DNA of 64,000 nucleotides, taken from assembly GCF_017876495.1 (NCBI RefSeq), contig NZ_JAGIOB010000001.1:3038001-3102000 (forward strand). The letters are read 5' to 3'. Below the pieces are notes generated by a model that was given only the letters and a program-made list of their open reading frames with translations, was not told where the DNA came from and searched no databases. Positions 52,451 through 61,804 of this stretch are shown here, piece by piece. Position 1 is the first letter of the stretch. Each line of letters begins with the position of its first letter. This stretch comes from Microlunatus capsulatus. Its GTDB lineage: Bacteria; Actinomycetota; Actinomycetes; Propionibacteriales; Propionibacteriaceae. The translations under genes and the position numbers were made by a program.

Positions 52451-52612
52451 GTGGCCAAGGAAAACCGCGGATCGAACAAGAGCCGAGACAGCCAGAAGGC
52501 AAGCGCGGATCGAAGGCGGGAGGCTGAGCAGAAGCCTTCCAAGGTATTCACGGATAAGAGCACTCCGCACATGGATGGGCGGGGCCAAAGCGGTCAGCAG
52601 AAGCGCCGCTAG
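52451..52612 (+). CDS. Small basic hydrophilic hypothetical protein
   Basis: A 53-residue protein, almost entirely polar and charged (AKENRGSNKSRDSQKASADR at the start, SGQQKRR at the end). The GTG is chosen because AAGGAG lies 6 nt upstream. It is followed 5 nt later by a membrane-anchored hypothetical gene and probably shares its mRNA. No family recognised; disordered by composition. Confidence 0.6.
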   Translation: MAKENRGSNKSRDSQKASADRRREAEQKPSKVFTDKSTPHMDGRGQSGQQKRR

Positions 52613-52617
52613 CTTCG

Positions 52618-53220
52618 ATGGGTACGTTAATCTTCCTGCTCGTCGTGCTGGCAGTTGGTTATGCGCTGTACAGTTATGTCAGAGGTCGATCGGGTGTTGG
52701 GCCAGGTAGGGCTGACGATCATAAGCGGCTGACGGGGACTAGCACGTCTGTTCCTAGCCAAAGTAACGGACCCGAAATAAATCCAGACCACTGGATTGGG
52801 AGAAAGTTCCGAACCGAGCTATCCCTGGATGAGTCTCTGCGAGCGTTCGAGTCTGTTAAGGACGAGTGCTACGACATCACAAGCCGTGAAAGCCTGGTTT
52901 GGTCGATTCCAGAGGGTGCCGCCAACTTCCAGTCGACACAAGGTAGTCCAGCAATCCTGCCTCCAGCTCGTCTCGTCTCCTATGTGTTGGCTCGCGGTGG
53001 TCGAATCACGCTGGCACTATGGGATGGAATGATTTCTAATGGTGGTAACGGAGTCGACGGGTCATTGCGGGAAATGTGGTTCGTTCCGTCCGAGTTCGAT
53101 CGCTCAGCAATCATGCCAATTGCAGGACGGTGGAAGGCGATGGATCCTTCTTTAGCCTCCATCGGCTGGGTTGAGTCCCCGCTTTGGGGCGCACGCTCGG
53201 ATCCTCCAGCAGGCGGGTAG
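52618..53220 (+). CDS. Hypothetical protein with N-terminal membrane helix
   Basis: A 200-residue protein. Residues 4-22 (LIFLLVVLAVGYALYSYV) form one transmembrane helix, followed by a Ser/Pro-rich linker and a globular domain of about 140 residues (WIGRKFRTELSLDESLRAF, LVWSIPEGAANFQSTQG, REMWFVPSEFDRSAIMPIAG). Codon use is less GC-rich than in the chromosome. No family recognised. Starts 5 nt after the preceding small gene. Confidence 0.65.
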   Translation: MGTLIFLLVVLAVGYALYSYVRGRSGVGPGRADDHKRLTGTSTSVPSQSNGPEINPDHWIGRKFRTELSLDESLRAFESVKDECYDITSRESLVWSIPEGAANFQSTQGSPAILPPARLVSYVLARGGRITLALWDGMISNGGNGVDGSLREMWFVPSEFDRSAIMPIAGRWKAMDPSLASIGWVESPLWGARSDPPAGG

Positions 53221-53430
53221 CTCGGCCCAGTGACCGCTTTCATGCCATCGGTTCAGGTAGCGAAAACACTTGTCGAACACGCTCCGCCAGGTCGCGACGA
53301 AGTCTCCCACCGTCCTGTTGTTGTCCCCGTTCTGTGACGCGCTCGATCGGTCGCCAACGGCGACTTGAGAACGCCGGTGTCCGAACGAGTAAGGGCCTGG
53401 CATCGTGCGAGTCGAGCAGCACACTTCGAT

Positions 53431-53718
53431 CTACTCGTCAACGCGGGGGCGGTCTCTTCGTGCGCGGATCTCCTCAGCCGTAGCATCGAGTAGCTTTCGA
53501 GCCGTGTCCTTCGGCCGCGTAGCCGCCCTCGCGATCTTGATCTTGGAGAGTGATCCGTCGCGCTTGGTTAAGCCGCTGCGCTCGGCCACGGCTTCAGCCC
53601 CATTGATCAGATCGGAGGCGCCGAGGACCGCATCCGCGGCGGTCTTCGCTAAGTCGGTTTCGTCCAACTTCTGAGAGACCGCGGACTTGACTTTCTTGAT
53701 TTTATTCCAGTCTGTCAT
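53431..53718 (-). CDS. Small hypothetical alpha-helical protein
   Basis: A 95-residue, highly charged, likely helical protein beginning TDWNKIKKVKSAVSQKLDE. Contains DLAKTAADAVLGASDLINGAEAV and ends EEIRARRDRPRVDE. Start ATG 53718 with AGGT upstream, or GTG 53730 next to GGAGG. No family recognised. The 18-mer repeat lies 60-75 nt upstream of it. Confidence 0.55.
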   Translation of the reverse strand: MTDWNKIKKVKSAVSQKLDETDLAKTAADAVLGASDLINGAEAVAERSGLTKRDGSLSKIKIARAATRPKDTARKLLDATAEEIRARRDRPRVDE

Positions 53719-53776
53719 TGACCTGGACACCTCCGCCGTTCACAATAGGGAGAAACTAGAATCTGTTGTACTGCTG

Positions 53777-53794
53777 CTGATAGCACCAGCATCG
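53777..53794 (+). repeat. 18-mer, second copy
   Basis: CTGATAGCACCAGCATCG, 17 of 18 identical to 52381-52398. It lies between two minus-strand genes. Confidence 0.5.
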
Positions 53795-53870
53795 ACCATC
53801 AATGTTCGAAGACAGCGCCTCGTGCGGTGCCACGCACCGGTTGGTTGAAGTTCGCCTTGGTGCGCGCCGT

Positions 53871-54389
53871 TCACGCGGACAGCAGTTCCTCAATCACGTT
53901 GTAGACGCGGTCGCGCTCACGAGCTGCGTTCATCGCAGCCTCGTCATTGCGGGTCTGCTGGAAGCGCTTGGCGAAGACTTGCCAGTTGAGGCGACCGAGG
54001 AAGATCCCGCCTGGGCCAGCGAACTCAATTACGAACTTGGCGGTCCTGCCGTCGCTACTGACGTAGTCGTCTTGGCCATACGTCGAGACTTTGGACCAAG
54101 GAATTTGGTCGAAGGCTGGACCTCCAAGGCCCATCATCTTCTTCTTGCCTGAGCAGACAAAGATGCCGAGGTGGCCAACGATTGCGAAGTTGGGGGAGTC
54201 CACTAACGCCTCTATAATTGCCTTACCAAAGCGGCACCAGGAGGCCGTAACGACGGCGTCTGCTCCCGGGAACGCTTGATTCAACGCCTGCTCGTAGACA
54301 TTCCAATCGATGGGGACTACATCCCCCGTGACGGGCGCTGAGCGGGAGAGTTGCTGGATACGTGCGAGGTCGTCCGGATGGATCGACAT
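53871..54389 (-). CDS. Hypothetical protein, PH-like C-terminal half
   Basis: A 172-residue soluble protein. The N-terminal part is helical (SIHPDDLARIQQLSRSAPVT); the rest alternates strands and could form a PH-like/bacterial YokE-type domain: AIVGHLGIFVCSGKKKMMGL, QIPWSKVSTYGQDDY and TAKFVIEFAGPGGIFLGRL, followed by a C-terminal helix. The fold is inferred from the strand pattern only. Strong ribosome site AGGGGGACTT before ATG 54389. Placed in the island between small unknown genes. Confidence 0.65.
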   Translation of the reverse strand: MSIHPDDLARIQQLSRSAPVTGDVVPIDWNVYEQALNQAFPGADAVVTASWCRFGKAIIEALVDSPNFAIVGHLGIFVCSGKKKMMGLGGPAFDQIPWSKVSTYGQDDYVSSDGRTAKFVIEFAGPGGIFLGRLNWQVFAKRFQQTRNDEAAMNAARERDRVYNVIEELLSA

Positions 54390-54900
54390 AAGTCCCCCTG
54401 GAGGGTAAGAGTCCGACTGCTGACCGGAAGCATAGGGCACCGTTGCGTTGCTTGGGGCTCCGAAGCAAAGGTTGTTTGCTGCTTGTCCTCGTCCTCGGTG
54501 GCTTGGCCCGGCCGGCGTGCTAGCGCGTCGCTTCTCGCCAGGCGGTCGCGAGCACATAAACCACAGCTCCGCCTAGAACAACTGCGGAGGTGCTCCAACG
54601 GGCCAGGCCCAGCCCCCCTGGTCGATTAGCGGCTGGGGAGATGTTGCGGTATCCGCTCCGCCGTCCAGTCGCTTCCTTGAAGCCGCTCGAACTCGTCGGT
54701 GGCACCGGCTACTCTCGGGTTGTCGCCTAGTCTCTGCTTACCACACTAGCTCTCCACCGTGACGGCGGTTGTGCTTTTTCGCCGACGTCGACACCGGTAC
54801 GTGATCCAACTGAGTGGATGAGCAACAGGAGCAGCGTCGGGGCTCTGGGCAACACGGCGCCCGATCGCGGCGTCAGCCTGTAGCCATGATAATCTGATGA
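54390..54900. other. Gap inside the island, possibly one small membrane ORF
   Basis: Only one reading frame is worth noting: minus 54520-54705, 61 residues ending in a hydrophobic helix (STSAVVLGGAVVYVLATAW). It starts with GTG and has only a weak ribosome site, so it is not called as a gene. Confidence 0.35.
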
Positions 54901-55095
54901 TTACAAACGTCGAAGGTTCATCTCATTAGAGGTTATTTCCGCTTCCAACCCCGCAATAGTGTTTATAATGTTTTGAGCCTCCCTGCTGCGGGAGTCGAGT
55001 CGAGATAGGCGTGCCTTCGCATTCGCCTGATCATTTCGAAGGCGAGCAATGTTGCTTCTCAACTCGCGCCGGGTTCGTTCCTTATCGTCTTGCAT
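54901..55095 (-). CDS. Small coiled-coil hypothetical protein
   Basis: A 64-residue protein beginning QDDKERTRRELRSNIARLRN, with leucine/isoleucine heptads through RLSRLDSRSREAQNIINTIA and AGLEAEITSNEMNLRRL: a continuous coiled coil. ATG 55095 has AAGGAG 10 nt upstream; a longer in-frame start exists but lacks one. A-rich codons, unlike the chromosome. No family recognised. Confidence 0.6.
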   Translation of the reverse strand: MQDDKERTRRELRSNIARLRNDQANAKARLSRLDSRSREAQNIINTIAGLEAEITSNEMNLRRL

Positions 55096-56191
55096 GGGAG
55101 ATCGCTCCTTCGAGTCTTGTATTCCTATAATGCCGTTATTCAGGCTCAAGCAATTGATCCACTCAGGGCCAGCAATTGCGTCGGCTACTACCTCGACGTG
55201 ATATAGATCTGCCGCGGCGTCAACTGTGGTGATGTGGGGATCTGAAGGAAACGCCTTGGTCGAGGCTTACTTTGCTTGATAGCCGGAAGCCGTCGATGCC
55301 CATCGGTCACCTGGCAGTCAGGATCTTAACCGTGAGCCAGCCCCCAGGGAATGCTGCGACGGGCTCGGTCGAGTTCCCGACGGCCACGCGTAGGATTAAG
55401 AGCAGTTACCCCATTGGCAATTGTGACGCGAGGGTTGCTTCCCCTGCCCCTCCGCCTCCTTGCACCAAGCGCACCTTGACTTGCGGGCCTCGACGCATGC
55501 GCACGCCATGACTGCCCCCATGTACTAGGCGGTGTAGCCGTCAATCGGCTAGTGTCCCGAAGCCTGAGGGCGGCGAGACCGTCTGTCAAGAGCGGTAAGT
55601 CGCCATCGAGACGTCCACGAGTGGTAGGGCCAGGCTCCCCCGTGCGGAGTCACCGTCATCAGTTGCACGGCGATACTCTGGCGGCGTCCAGGCTACGGAT
55701 CGGGAGTGAGGCCCGACTCTAGGTGGGCTCGTACGCGCTGGCGCGGTGAAGACCAGCCATCCCCGCCAACTTGCCGAGCGCGGCGAGGCCTTGTCTGCCC
55801 CCAAGGCAGGGTCGGCAGGGGGGTCACGGTCTTCCCTGTTACTCGGCGGTGCGGTGCTCGCCGGGTCCGTGGTCCCAAACGTTTACGAGGCAAGCCAGGT
55901 GCGCCCAGCCCTGAGCGTCGAGACCCGGCACCAGTGCAGCCCGCTCGCCGGCAGCCAGCGGCTCGTCGCACCTTGAGCACCGAACACCAGCTGGCGCGAA
56001 CCCCTACAAGGTTGCGTCACCAGCCCAACCGCTCATGGGAACAGGCTAGGCCCGTCGACGTTGCATCACGAGCGCAATGAAGCTGCGCTTCCACTCGGGC
56101 AACCGCGGCCTCACTAGGCGGAGCACCTGTTAGCAATTCGCGTCGTCAAGCGCGTCCCGCCAGCGTGTTGCGCTCTGGCTGCGGACGGAGG
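55096..56191. other. Gap of about 1.1 kb with no convincing gene
   Basis: Several short overlapping frames exist on both strands but none has a ribosome site together with consistent codon use. A stretch around 55390-55450 looks faintly tRNA-like on the minus strand but does not fold into a cloverleaf. Confidence 0.45.
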
Positions 56192-58096
56192 TCAGCTCAA
56201 CCCGCGGAGAGACTGCAATGCCGCGATGGCCGACCCCGGTGGGAGCTCGTAAGCGGGGGAAGCGCCGGCTCTCAGAGTGTGCAGGGCGGTGGTCTTGCCT
56301 GCCCCGGCGGGGGCGATGGCCAGTTGCAGCCGCGAGCCTGACGTGGCCATCGCCCGCACCAGCGCCGTCTGGCCGGGGTCGAGCTGCCTGCCGTTGGCGG
56401 CGGCCTCGAGCAGGGCCAGCTCGACCGAAGCGTGGTCGACCGTCCAGCCGTCGCGAAGGCCGGCGGTGGCGACCAGGCGTTGCTCGGCGGTGAGGATGCG
56501 GGCGGAGGTATAAAGGTCAGCGCCGGCGATGGTGTAGACCGACGAGCCGTCCGCGCGCCGCAGAGACGCGGGCTCGGTGATCCCGTCGTCAGGCGGGGTC
56601 AGTGGGATGCAACGCTGCAGGGCGTGGTCGACGAGCTGGTCGATGACCCGCTCGACCTGATCCAGGGGTAGGTCGGCATCCCGGACCTGGCGGAGCGCTT
56701 CGGCCCGCAGGTGCCAGGTCTGCCAGGTCGACCGGTGCTCCTCCACCGTCGCCACCACCTGCTGAGCAGTCGCCGCCAGCCAGGCGGCCGTCACTGTCTG
56801 AAATGGAACTGCTGGGGGCTGTAGGACAGTTCGGAGCATGCCGCGGAGTTGCTGCGCGCCGCCGAGCAGGTGCACGGCCTCGGCGTGCCAGGTGGCGCGC
56901 TGCTCGAGCAGGGTCCGGGGCTCATGCTTCGCATCGCGGGTATCCAGCGTGGCCTGTTGCGCCAGCTGCAGCGCCTCCACCGGCGTCGGCGGCCGACCGT
57001 GCTCCTGCTGGAATCGACCAGCCAGCTCGCCCTCCCGGACCACGACGACCTTCCGCCGTGCCGACCAGCGTTCATTGAGGGCGGGGTCGACGCCGACGAT
57101 CTCGCGCACCGGCCGCTTCCGCGGGTCCGGGTTCGGCCGTTCCGTGAACCGGACGCGGAGCCGATCGGTGAGGTGGTGTTCGAGGGCGGTGTTGTAGGTC
57201 TCCGACGCGGTCACCTTCGCCTTGAACAGCAGCCGGCCGTCGATCGACAGCCACTTCCCGGCCAGCGTCTGCACCTTATTCGCCACCGCCACATGCGTGT
57301 GCAGATCCGGGTCGCCCGCCCGGCTGTCCCGATGCGTGAACGCCGCCGCCACCAAGCCGCGGACGTCGACCTGCCGCACCCCACCCCTCCCCTCGCGGGT
57401 GAACAAGGCGTGCTGCTCGAGGAACCGCAACGCGTCCGCCACAGCCGCTTGATGCGCCTGCTCGATCAGCGCGGCGGTCCTCGGGTCGGCGACCGCCCAC
57501 AGCGACGACACCGACTTCACCGGGGAGAACGTGAGGTCGTACCCGGCGACCGTCGTTGACCGCGGCCGGGACAGCTTCGCCAGTGCCCCGGACAACTCAC
57601 GGGCATCCGCCGGCTCACGGCCATGCTCGACACGGAAGAAATCTCGCGCCACCTCCGACCGGATCCGCGCCCGCTCATCCGCCGGGATCGCGGATCCCGC
57701 CGGGCCGCCGGCCGCCTGATTGAAGGCTGCGAACCGAACGGCCACCTCACGCTGGAATGGCGGCATCTCGCTCGACCCGCTGCTGAAGGGCAGCCCCAAG
57801 AAGGGCGGTGGTAGGAGCGCCGGTAAGTCCCCGAGCTCCTCGAGCTGACCGGCCAACGGGTGCCGGCCCTCCCCGAACAGGCACCGCATCTGCTCCGCCG
57901 TCACAACATCGCCGGCGACCAGGCCGTGGATGCCGGCCATGCCCGAGCCCACCCAAACCCCAGGCGTTTCCCCTCGCTCGGTGTAGTACGACGCCAGCCC
58001 GACCCGGCCCTTGTGGGTAGCGTCCAGCGCAGCCACCTGCCGGGTCAGGTAGTCATATCCCGACCCGGCCGACAGCTTGTGGATACTCATCGTCAC
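56192..58096 (-). pseudogene. TrwC/MobF-family relaxase, truncated after Walker A
   Basis: 634 residues remain of a protein that is normally well over 1,000. The relaxase domain is complete in outline: tyrosines in SGYDYLTRQ near 14-16, and the histidine triad region AFTHRDSRAGDPDLHTHVAV near 250-270. The start of the helicase domain follows, with Walker A IAPAGAGKTTALHTL near 600, and then the frame ends after about 25 more residues that lack Walker B and all later helicase motifs. So nicking may be possible but unwinding is not. Start GTG 58096 or ATG 58090. It indicates that the element was once conjugative or mobilisable. Confidence 0.85.
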
Positions 58097-58992
58097 ACCC
58101 GCCTGAAGGAGGGGGAACGTGCCAGAGGGTCAACGCGGGGCGGGGGTACGACCCGACGGTGCACCAGGTGTGTGGCGGATCGCTCCTTGCTAGATCGATG
58201 GGACGCTGCGGGGCTATCCCGCGGTGGCGCCTCTGCTCGACTCCCTTGCCTCGCCCGCCGCCGAGTTGAGGGGAGAGGGCCACCCTCGGCTGGGGTAGAG
58301 GCGGCAGATGCCGCTACGAGACAGGGCACTCCCTTCCGGTTAGCGGTGTTGGTATCGGGTCACCGCTGCCTCGGCGTGCACTTCGAACCTCCGCACTGGT
58401 GCCCCCATCAGAAGATTGGGCTGACCAGCCAAGGCCGGTCGAGACCGTGACGCCCTCTGAGTAGGCGGAAACCGGGTAGTCGCGGCGGGCGCTCAATACC
58501 ACTCAGGCGCCACTGGCCGGGTCGAGGAACTGAGGGTGGGTGGGAGTCAACGCCACCAGCTAGCCGAGTCGGTTCCAGCTGGACAGCCGCTACAGCAAGG
58601 CGTGGTGCCGTGAGCGTGTGTACGGATGGCGAAGCGACACCGTCGGTCCACGCTCGGCAGAAACCAAGCTTGAGAGCCAGGCATCTACCGTGACAGGAAG
58701 CGCGGCGGAGCCGTCAGCCCTACCGAGTCGCGCTTCTCACGCCCTAGTCGAGACCTTCATTGCTTGAGCGCGTCGCCCACTGATCGGCCGCTGCACCCGA
58801 GCTGGTGGAACGCACTCGACGTGGGCAACCGCCCCCCGAGGCCTCGCCATGGACGCTATGCGAGGGTTCCCGACACCCGACCTAGCGGACATACGTCCAT
58901 CACATCGGTCATGCGGCTATAGTCTTACGAGCCGTCCCCCCCTCCCCCCGGCCCGCTGAGGCTCTACCCTCCCTGACAAACCTCGTGTAATT
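58097..58992. other. Gap upstream of the relaxase: no convincing gene
   Basis: About 0.9 kb without a supported gene. It is the usual place for an origin of transfer beside a relaxase, but I found no inverted repeat strong enough to mark one. A C-run (CCCCCCCTCCCCCC, about 58937-58950) precedes the next operon. Confidence 0.4.
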
Positions 58993-60069
58993 TTGGAGCA
59001 CCTGGAGAGTGACCGGGCTCGTGCTGCCTGTGGTTTCGGGAAGTCGACTCCGCCCATCCGATTGGCTCTTGGGACGATCGGGAGTGCGACTGCCGACCTA
59101 ATTGGAATGAGTTGGTCTTGCGCGACGCAAGTGACGGGGGGCAAGGTGACACTTTCCTTATATCGAACGGCCGAGGGCGCTCTGGGCGATCATCGCGAGC
59201 AGCCAATCTTCTTGGTGTCTTTGCGCGCCCTCAGCGTCCATACTGGCTGCGACTACGAGTTGATATTCGATGAGAAGCTAGTTCGCAGGGTCGATAGAAT
59301 GTTTGGGTCCCCGGCCGCCGCGCAGTTCAGGATAGATGCGGATGTTGAGGGCATCCGTCTCGCGATCCTTAATGTAGCTGCGGAGGCTCCCGAAGCGATC
59401 ACAGATGCACAGATTCGGGAGCTCTGCGCCACATACTCTTCTGAGATTCGGAAGCCCTGGACAATCAATTTGCTTGACCTTGTGGAGAGTGAACAGCCAG
59501 TGGTCCAGGAATTACTAGACGCCATCGTGGAGTATTATGGTGTTGACTACTTCCGAGCCTTTGAGCGACATGGGGCCCTCACCGACCCGACCGGGCGCGA
59601 AGATCAAGAGGAGCAGCTCCGCCTCGCGTCTGGCCAGCGGCTGCCGCCCATGCACCCGGATCTCAGGGACATGCTGGCGTTCATCGCTCAATCGTCGACC
59701 AACGGAGACGTGCGAAGAGGCGGGGCAGTCGGTTCCGTCATCCGGGACCCCGTCACTGCCGCGTTCGAAGCTATCGGATCGCGCTGGATGTTCGAGCGCG
59801 CCATAGAGGCTGAGGATCTACCTTGGGCCATGAGTGCGGCGTTGTTGGCCATGGAAATCCATCCATTGGGGACCATTGGTTTACAGGTGATGGAGCTGCT
59901 TCTTACCATGCGTGCTGACAACCAGTTCGGTGATCTCGACTCTGAGGCGAAATGTCATTACTGTAGCGGCACCATCGATGCAGTGGCCATCAGTGCCGTG
60001 GTCCCAGCGCTTCGCTTGGGCCGCTGGATCTGCAGCCGACACAACAGGGAACCAGATTTATTTGGATGA
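58993..60069 (+). CDS. Unknown protein, first gene of the HELGH-peptidase operon
   Basis: A 358-residue soluble protein with no recognised family. The N-terminal third is strand-rich (VTLSLYRTAEGALGD, PIFLVSLRALSVHTGCDYEL), the middle helical (EQPVVQELLDAIVEYYGVDY), and the C-terminus has CHYC about 30 residues before ICSRHN, possibly a zinc site (C-x2-C, C-x2-H). Start is uncertain: TTG 58993 gives the full frame and ATG 59107 is an alternative. Codon use is far less GC-biased than in the chromosome. It overlaps the metallopeptidase gene by about 8 nt. Confidence 0.6.
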   Translation: MEHLESDRARAACGFGKSTPPIRLALGTIGSATADLIGMSWSCATQVTGGKVTLSLYRTAEGALGDHREQPIFLVSLRALSVHTGCDYELIFDEKLVRRVDRMFGSPAAAQFRIDADVEGIRLAILNVAAEAPEAITDAQIRELCATYSSEIRKPWTINLLDLVESEQPVVQELLDAIVEYYGVDYFRAFERHGALTDPTGREDQEEQLRLASGQRLPPMHPDLRDMLAFIAQSSTNGDVRRGGAVGSVIRDPVTAAFEAIGSRWMFERAIEAEDLPWAMSAALLAMEIHPLGTIGLQVMELLLTMRADNQFGDLDSEAKCHYCSGTIDAVAISAVVPALRLGRWICSRHNREPDLFG

Positions 60070-61246
60070 TCTTCATGACTTCGAGTACTTGAGCCGCAGG
60101 TGGGATCCATATCTTATTGAGGGTCGGGTCAACTGGCAGGAAAAGTCGGACTTCTTGCAGCGGATCGCCTATGGTGATGACGAGTTCGATCAGCCCGCCA
60201 TACTTGAGCGCACGCAAATCGCGCTTTTCCTGCGGAGACGTTGGGGTCTGCCTGTCGTCCTCACCTCGCCGGAGGGACTTCAATCTAGTACTACGGCGCT
60301 TCACGGTGAGCAGAACGAAGCCCTCCAGCTGGGTCGCTTCAGTATCCGGCGCTTCTCCGGATTTCAGCGGGGTGATGGTTACCTCGTCGTGGACAAGAAC
60401 CACTATCGACGCTCAGGCTTATGGATTCTGCTACACGAGCTCGGGCACGTCGCCCATCACGCCAGTACATTCACGGAGGCGAGCGACATCTATCGCGCCC
60501 TGGCGCGTAACCCAGCGGCCACTGGGGAATTTGGCAGGAGCTTGATCGGCAAGTTCTCCAGTCCAGTCATGGAGGATGACGCCGACCGCTTCGCGGCACA
60601 CTGGCTGCTGCGTGGAAGGGTCGCCGGTTGGCGACCGGATTCTCACCTCGACGCACTTGGCTGGGCCGTCGCACGGCTGAGCATTGCATTCGACGGCTGC
60701 TACCCGGATGCCAGCACGAAAGCGAAAGCAGTTGTGCTGAACCGTGAGGGTGCGCAACTCCAGCAGATGATCAGTGGGGGCAGTGGTCCGCTAGGTCAAG
60801 CGCCAGACAGGAGAGCCGCCCATGCGGTCTTCGAGGCGGCAGGATTGCTGCAGGAGCCGACCAGTCCGCAACGGCTGGCCGAGTCGAGTCTCACTTCAGT
60901 AGGGAGTCTGCAATCGCCGTTGCGCACGATATACCCCGATGAGTTGGGCTCACTTGATTGGCGAAGGGAGTGGGATCCGATCTTGGTGCGGTCGCCGGGA
61001 GCTCGAGTTCGATACTACGTCGCCATCGCGCCCCGCGCGGCACTGTCGAATCCGAGTGATGATACAACATGTTTATGGAGAAGTGTATACCGAATGGACC
61101 GCATCAACGGCCGCGATCGCCCCCTTGAATCATGGTTGAGGCAGCACCGGGAATCACCCCATGCTGGACTGATGCTGTTCTTCCGAACTCCGGCTGAACG
61201 CTTGATCGATACGAACCAAGTGACTTTGGGAGATGAGTACGAATGA
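60062..61246 (+). CDS. ImmA/IrrE-type zinc metallopeptidase
   Basis: A 394-residue protein. The zinc motif HELGH is at 125-129 and the third ligand is in EDDADRFAAHWLL (Glu171), the E-x-x-A-D-x-F-A pattern of ImmA/IrrE peptidases (COG2856-like). The C-terminal 200 residues are a separate domain unique to this protein (RTIYPDELGSLDWRREWDPI, YYVAIAPRAALS). Known relatives cleave repressors: ImmA in ICEBs1 and IrrE/PprI in Deinococcus. The start is uncertain: TTG 60062 is used because sequence upstream overlaps the preceding gene. The stop overlaps the next gene by 4 nt. Confidence 0.8.
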   Translation: MDDLHDFEYLSRRWDPYLIEGRVNWQEKSDFLQRIAYGDDEFDQPAILERTQIALFLRRRWGLPVVLTSPEGLQSSTTALHGEQNEALQLGRFSIRRFSGFQRGDGYLVVDKNHYRRSGLWILLHELGHVAHHASTFTEASDIYRALARNPAATGEFGRSLIGKFSSPVMEDDADRFAAHWLLRGRVAGWRPDSHLDALGWAVARLSIAFDGCYPDASTKAKAVVLNREGAQLQQMISGGSGPLGQAPDRRAAHAVFEAAGLLQEPTSPQRLAESSLTSVGSLQSPLRTIYPDELGSLDWRREWDPILVRSPGARVRYYVAIAPRAALSNPSDDTTCLWRSVYRMDRINGRDRPLESWLRQHRESPHAGLMLFFRTPAERLIDTNQVTLGDEYE

Positions 61247-61800
61247 ATGGCACCCTCACGATTGATGTTGAGAATTGGGAGCAGGAACCGCTCCTCGCAA
61301 TCGGGCATGATCGACGAGTGGCGTTGCGTGCGACGCAGCGCAGTATCCTACTCCAGGGACTCCTTGATGTGCTTGGAGAGCGGGTGCGGATCGAGCCGCC
61401 GGTGAAGACGAGTATGGATCACACCGCCGCGAGTAGTGCTCCTCTTCTCATTCGCGGAACACGGATATTCATATCGCTCAGCGGGCTTCCGGGTAAATCA
61501 ATTGCTAATGCCGTCAACCTTACGATCCTGTATTTGGGCGGAGCGCTAAATGGTCCGGCCGAGGCCGGCGTGGCGGGCGTTGCAAGCACCGTGCAGGCCT
61601 TCTATGAATCGTGCTTTCGCTTGTCCCCATGTCAACTTGAGCTCGTCCGCACAATCGCGGAACTCAAGCAGGTGTCCGGGTGCGTCACCGAAGAGGCCGC
61701 TAGTGCCGCGCTAGGTGATGACGTTCAGGAAGTCCTATCGGATCTACTGCGCGACGGCGTCGTAGTTGACGAGGGTGGTTGTCTCCGCATCACACTCTAG
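61243..61800 (+). CDS. Unknown protein with winged-helix-like C-terminus, third gene of the operon
   Basis: A 185-residue protein with ATG overlapping the peptidase stop (ATGA). The first 60 residues are strand-rich (GTLTIDVENWEQEPLLAIG), the middle hydrophobic/helical (SIANAVNLTILYLGGALNG), and the last 55 look like a winged helix: LSPCQLELVRTIAELKQ, TEEAASAALGDDVQEVLSDL and DGVVVDEGGCLRITL. It could be the substrate or regulator of the peptidase. No family recognised. Confidence 0.6.
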   Translation: MNGTLTIDVENWEQEPLLAIGHDRRVALRATQRSILLQGLLDVLGERVRIEPPVKTSMDHTAASSAPLLIRGTRIFISLSGLPGKSIANAVNLTILYLGGALNGPAEAGVAGVASTVQAFYESCFRLSPCQLELVRTIAELKQVSGCVTEEAASAALGDDVQEVLSDLLRDGVVVDEGGCLRITL

Positions 61801-61804
61801 TTTA

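Noticed and set aside
55380-55460. tRNA-Lys-like stretch (CTCTTAAT context, minus strand)
   Set aside because: Anticodon stem, T-loop and acceptor strands do not pair into a cloverleaf.
58097-58992. Origin of transfer upstream of the relaxase
   Set aside because: Position fits, but no inverted repeat or conserved nick sequence could be recognised by eye.
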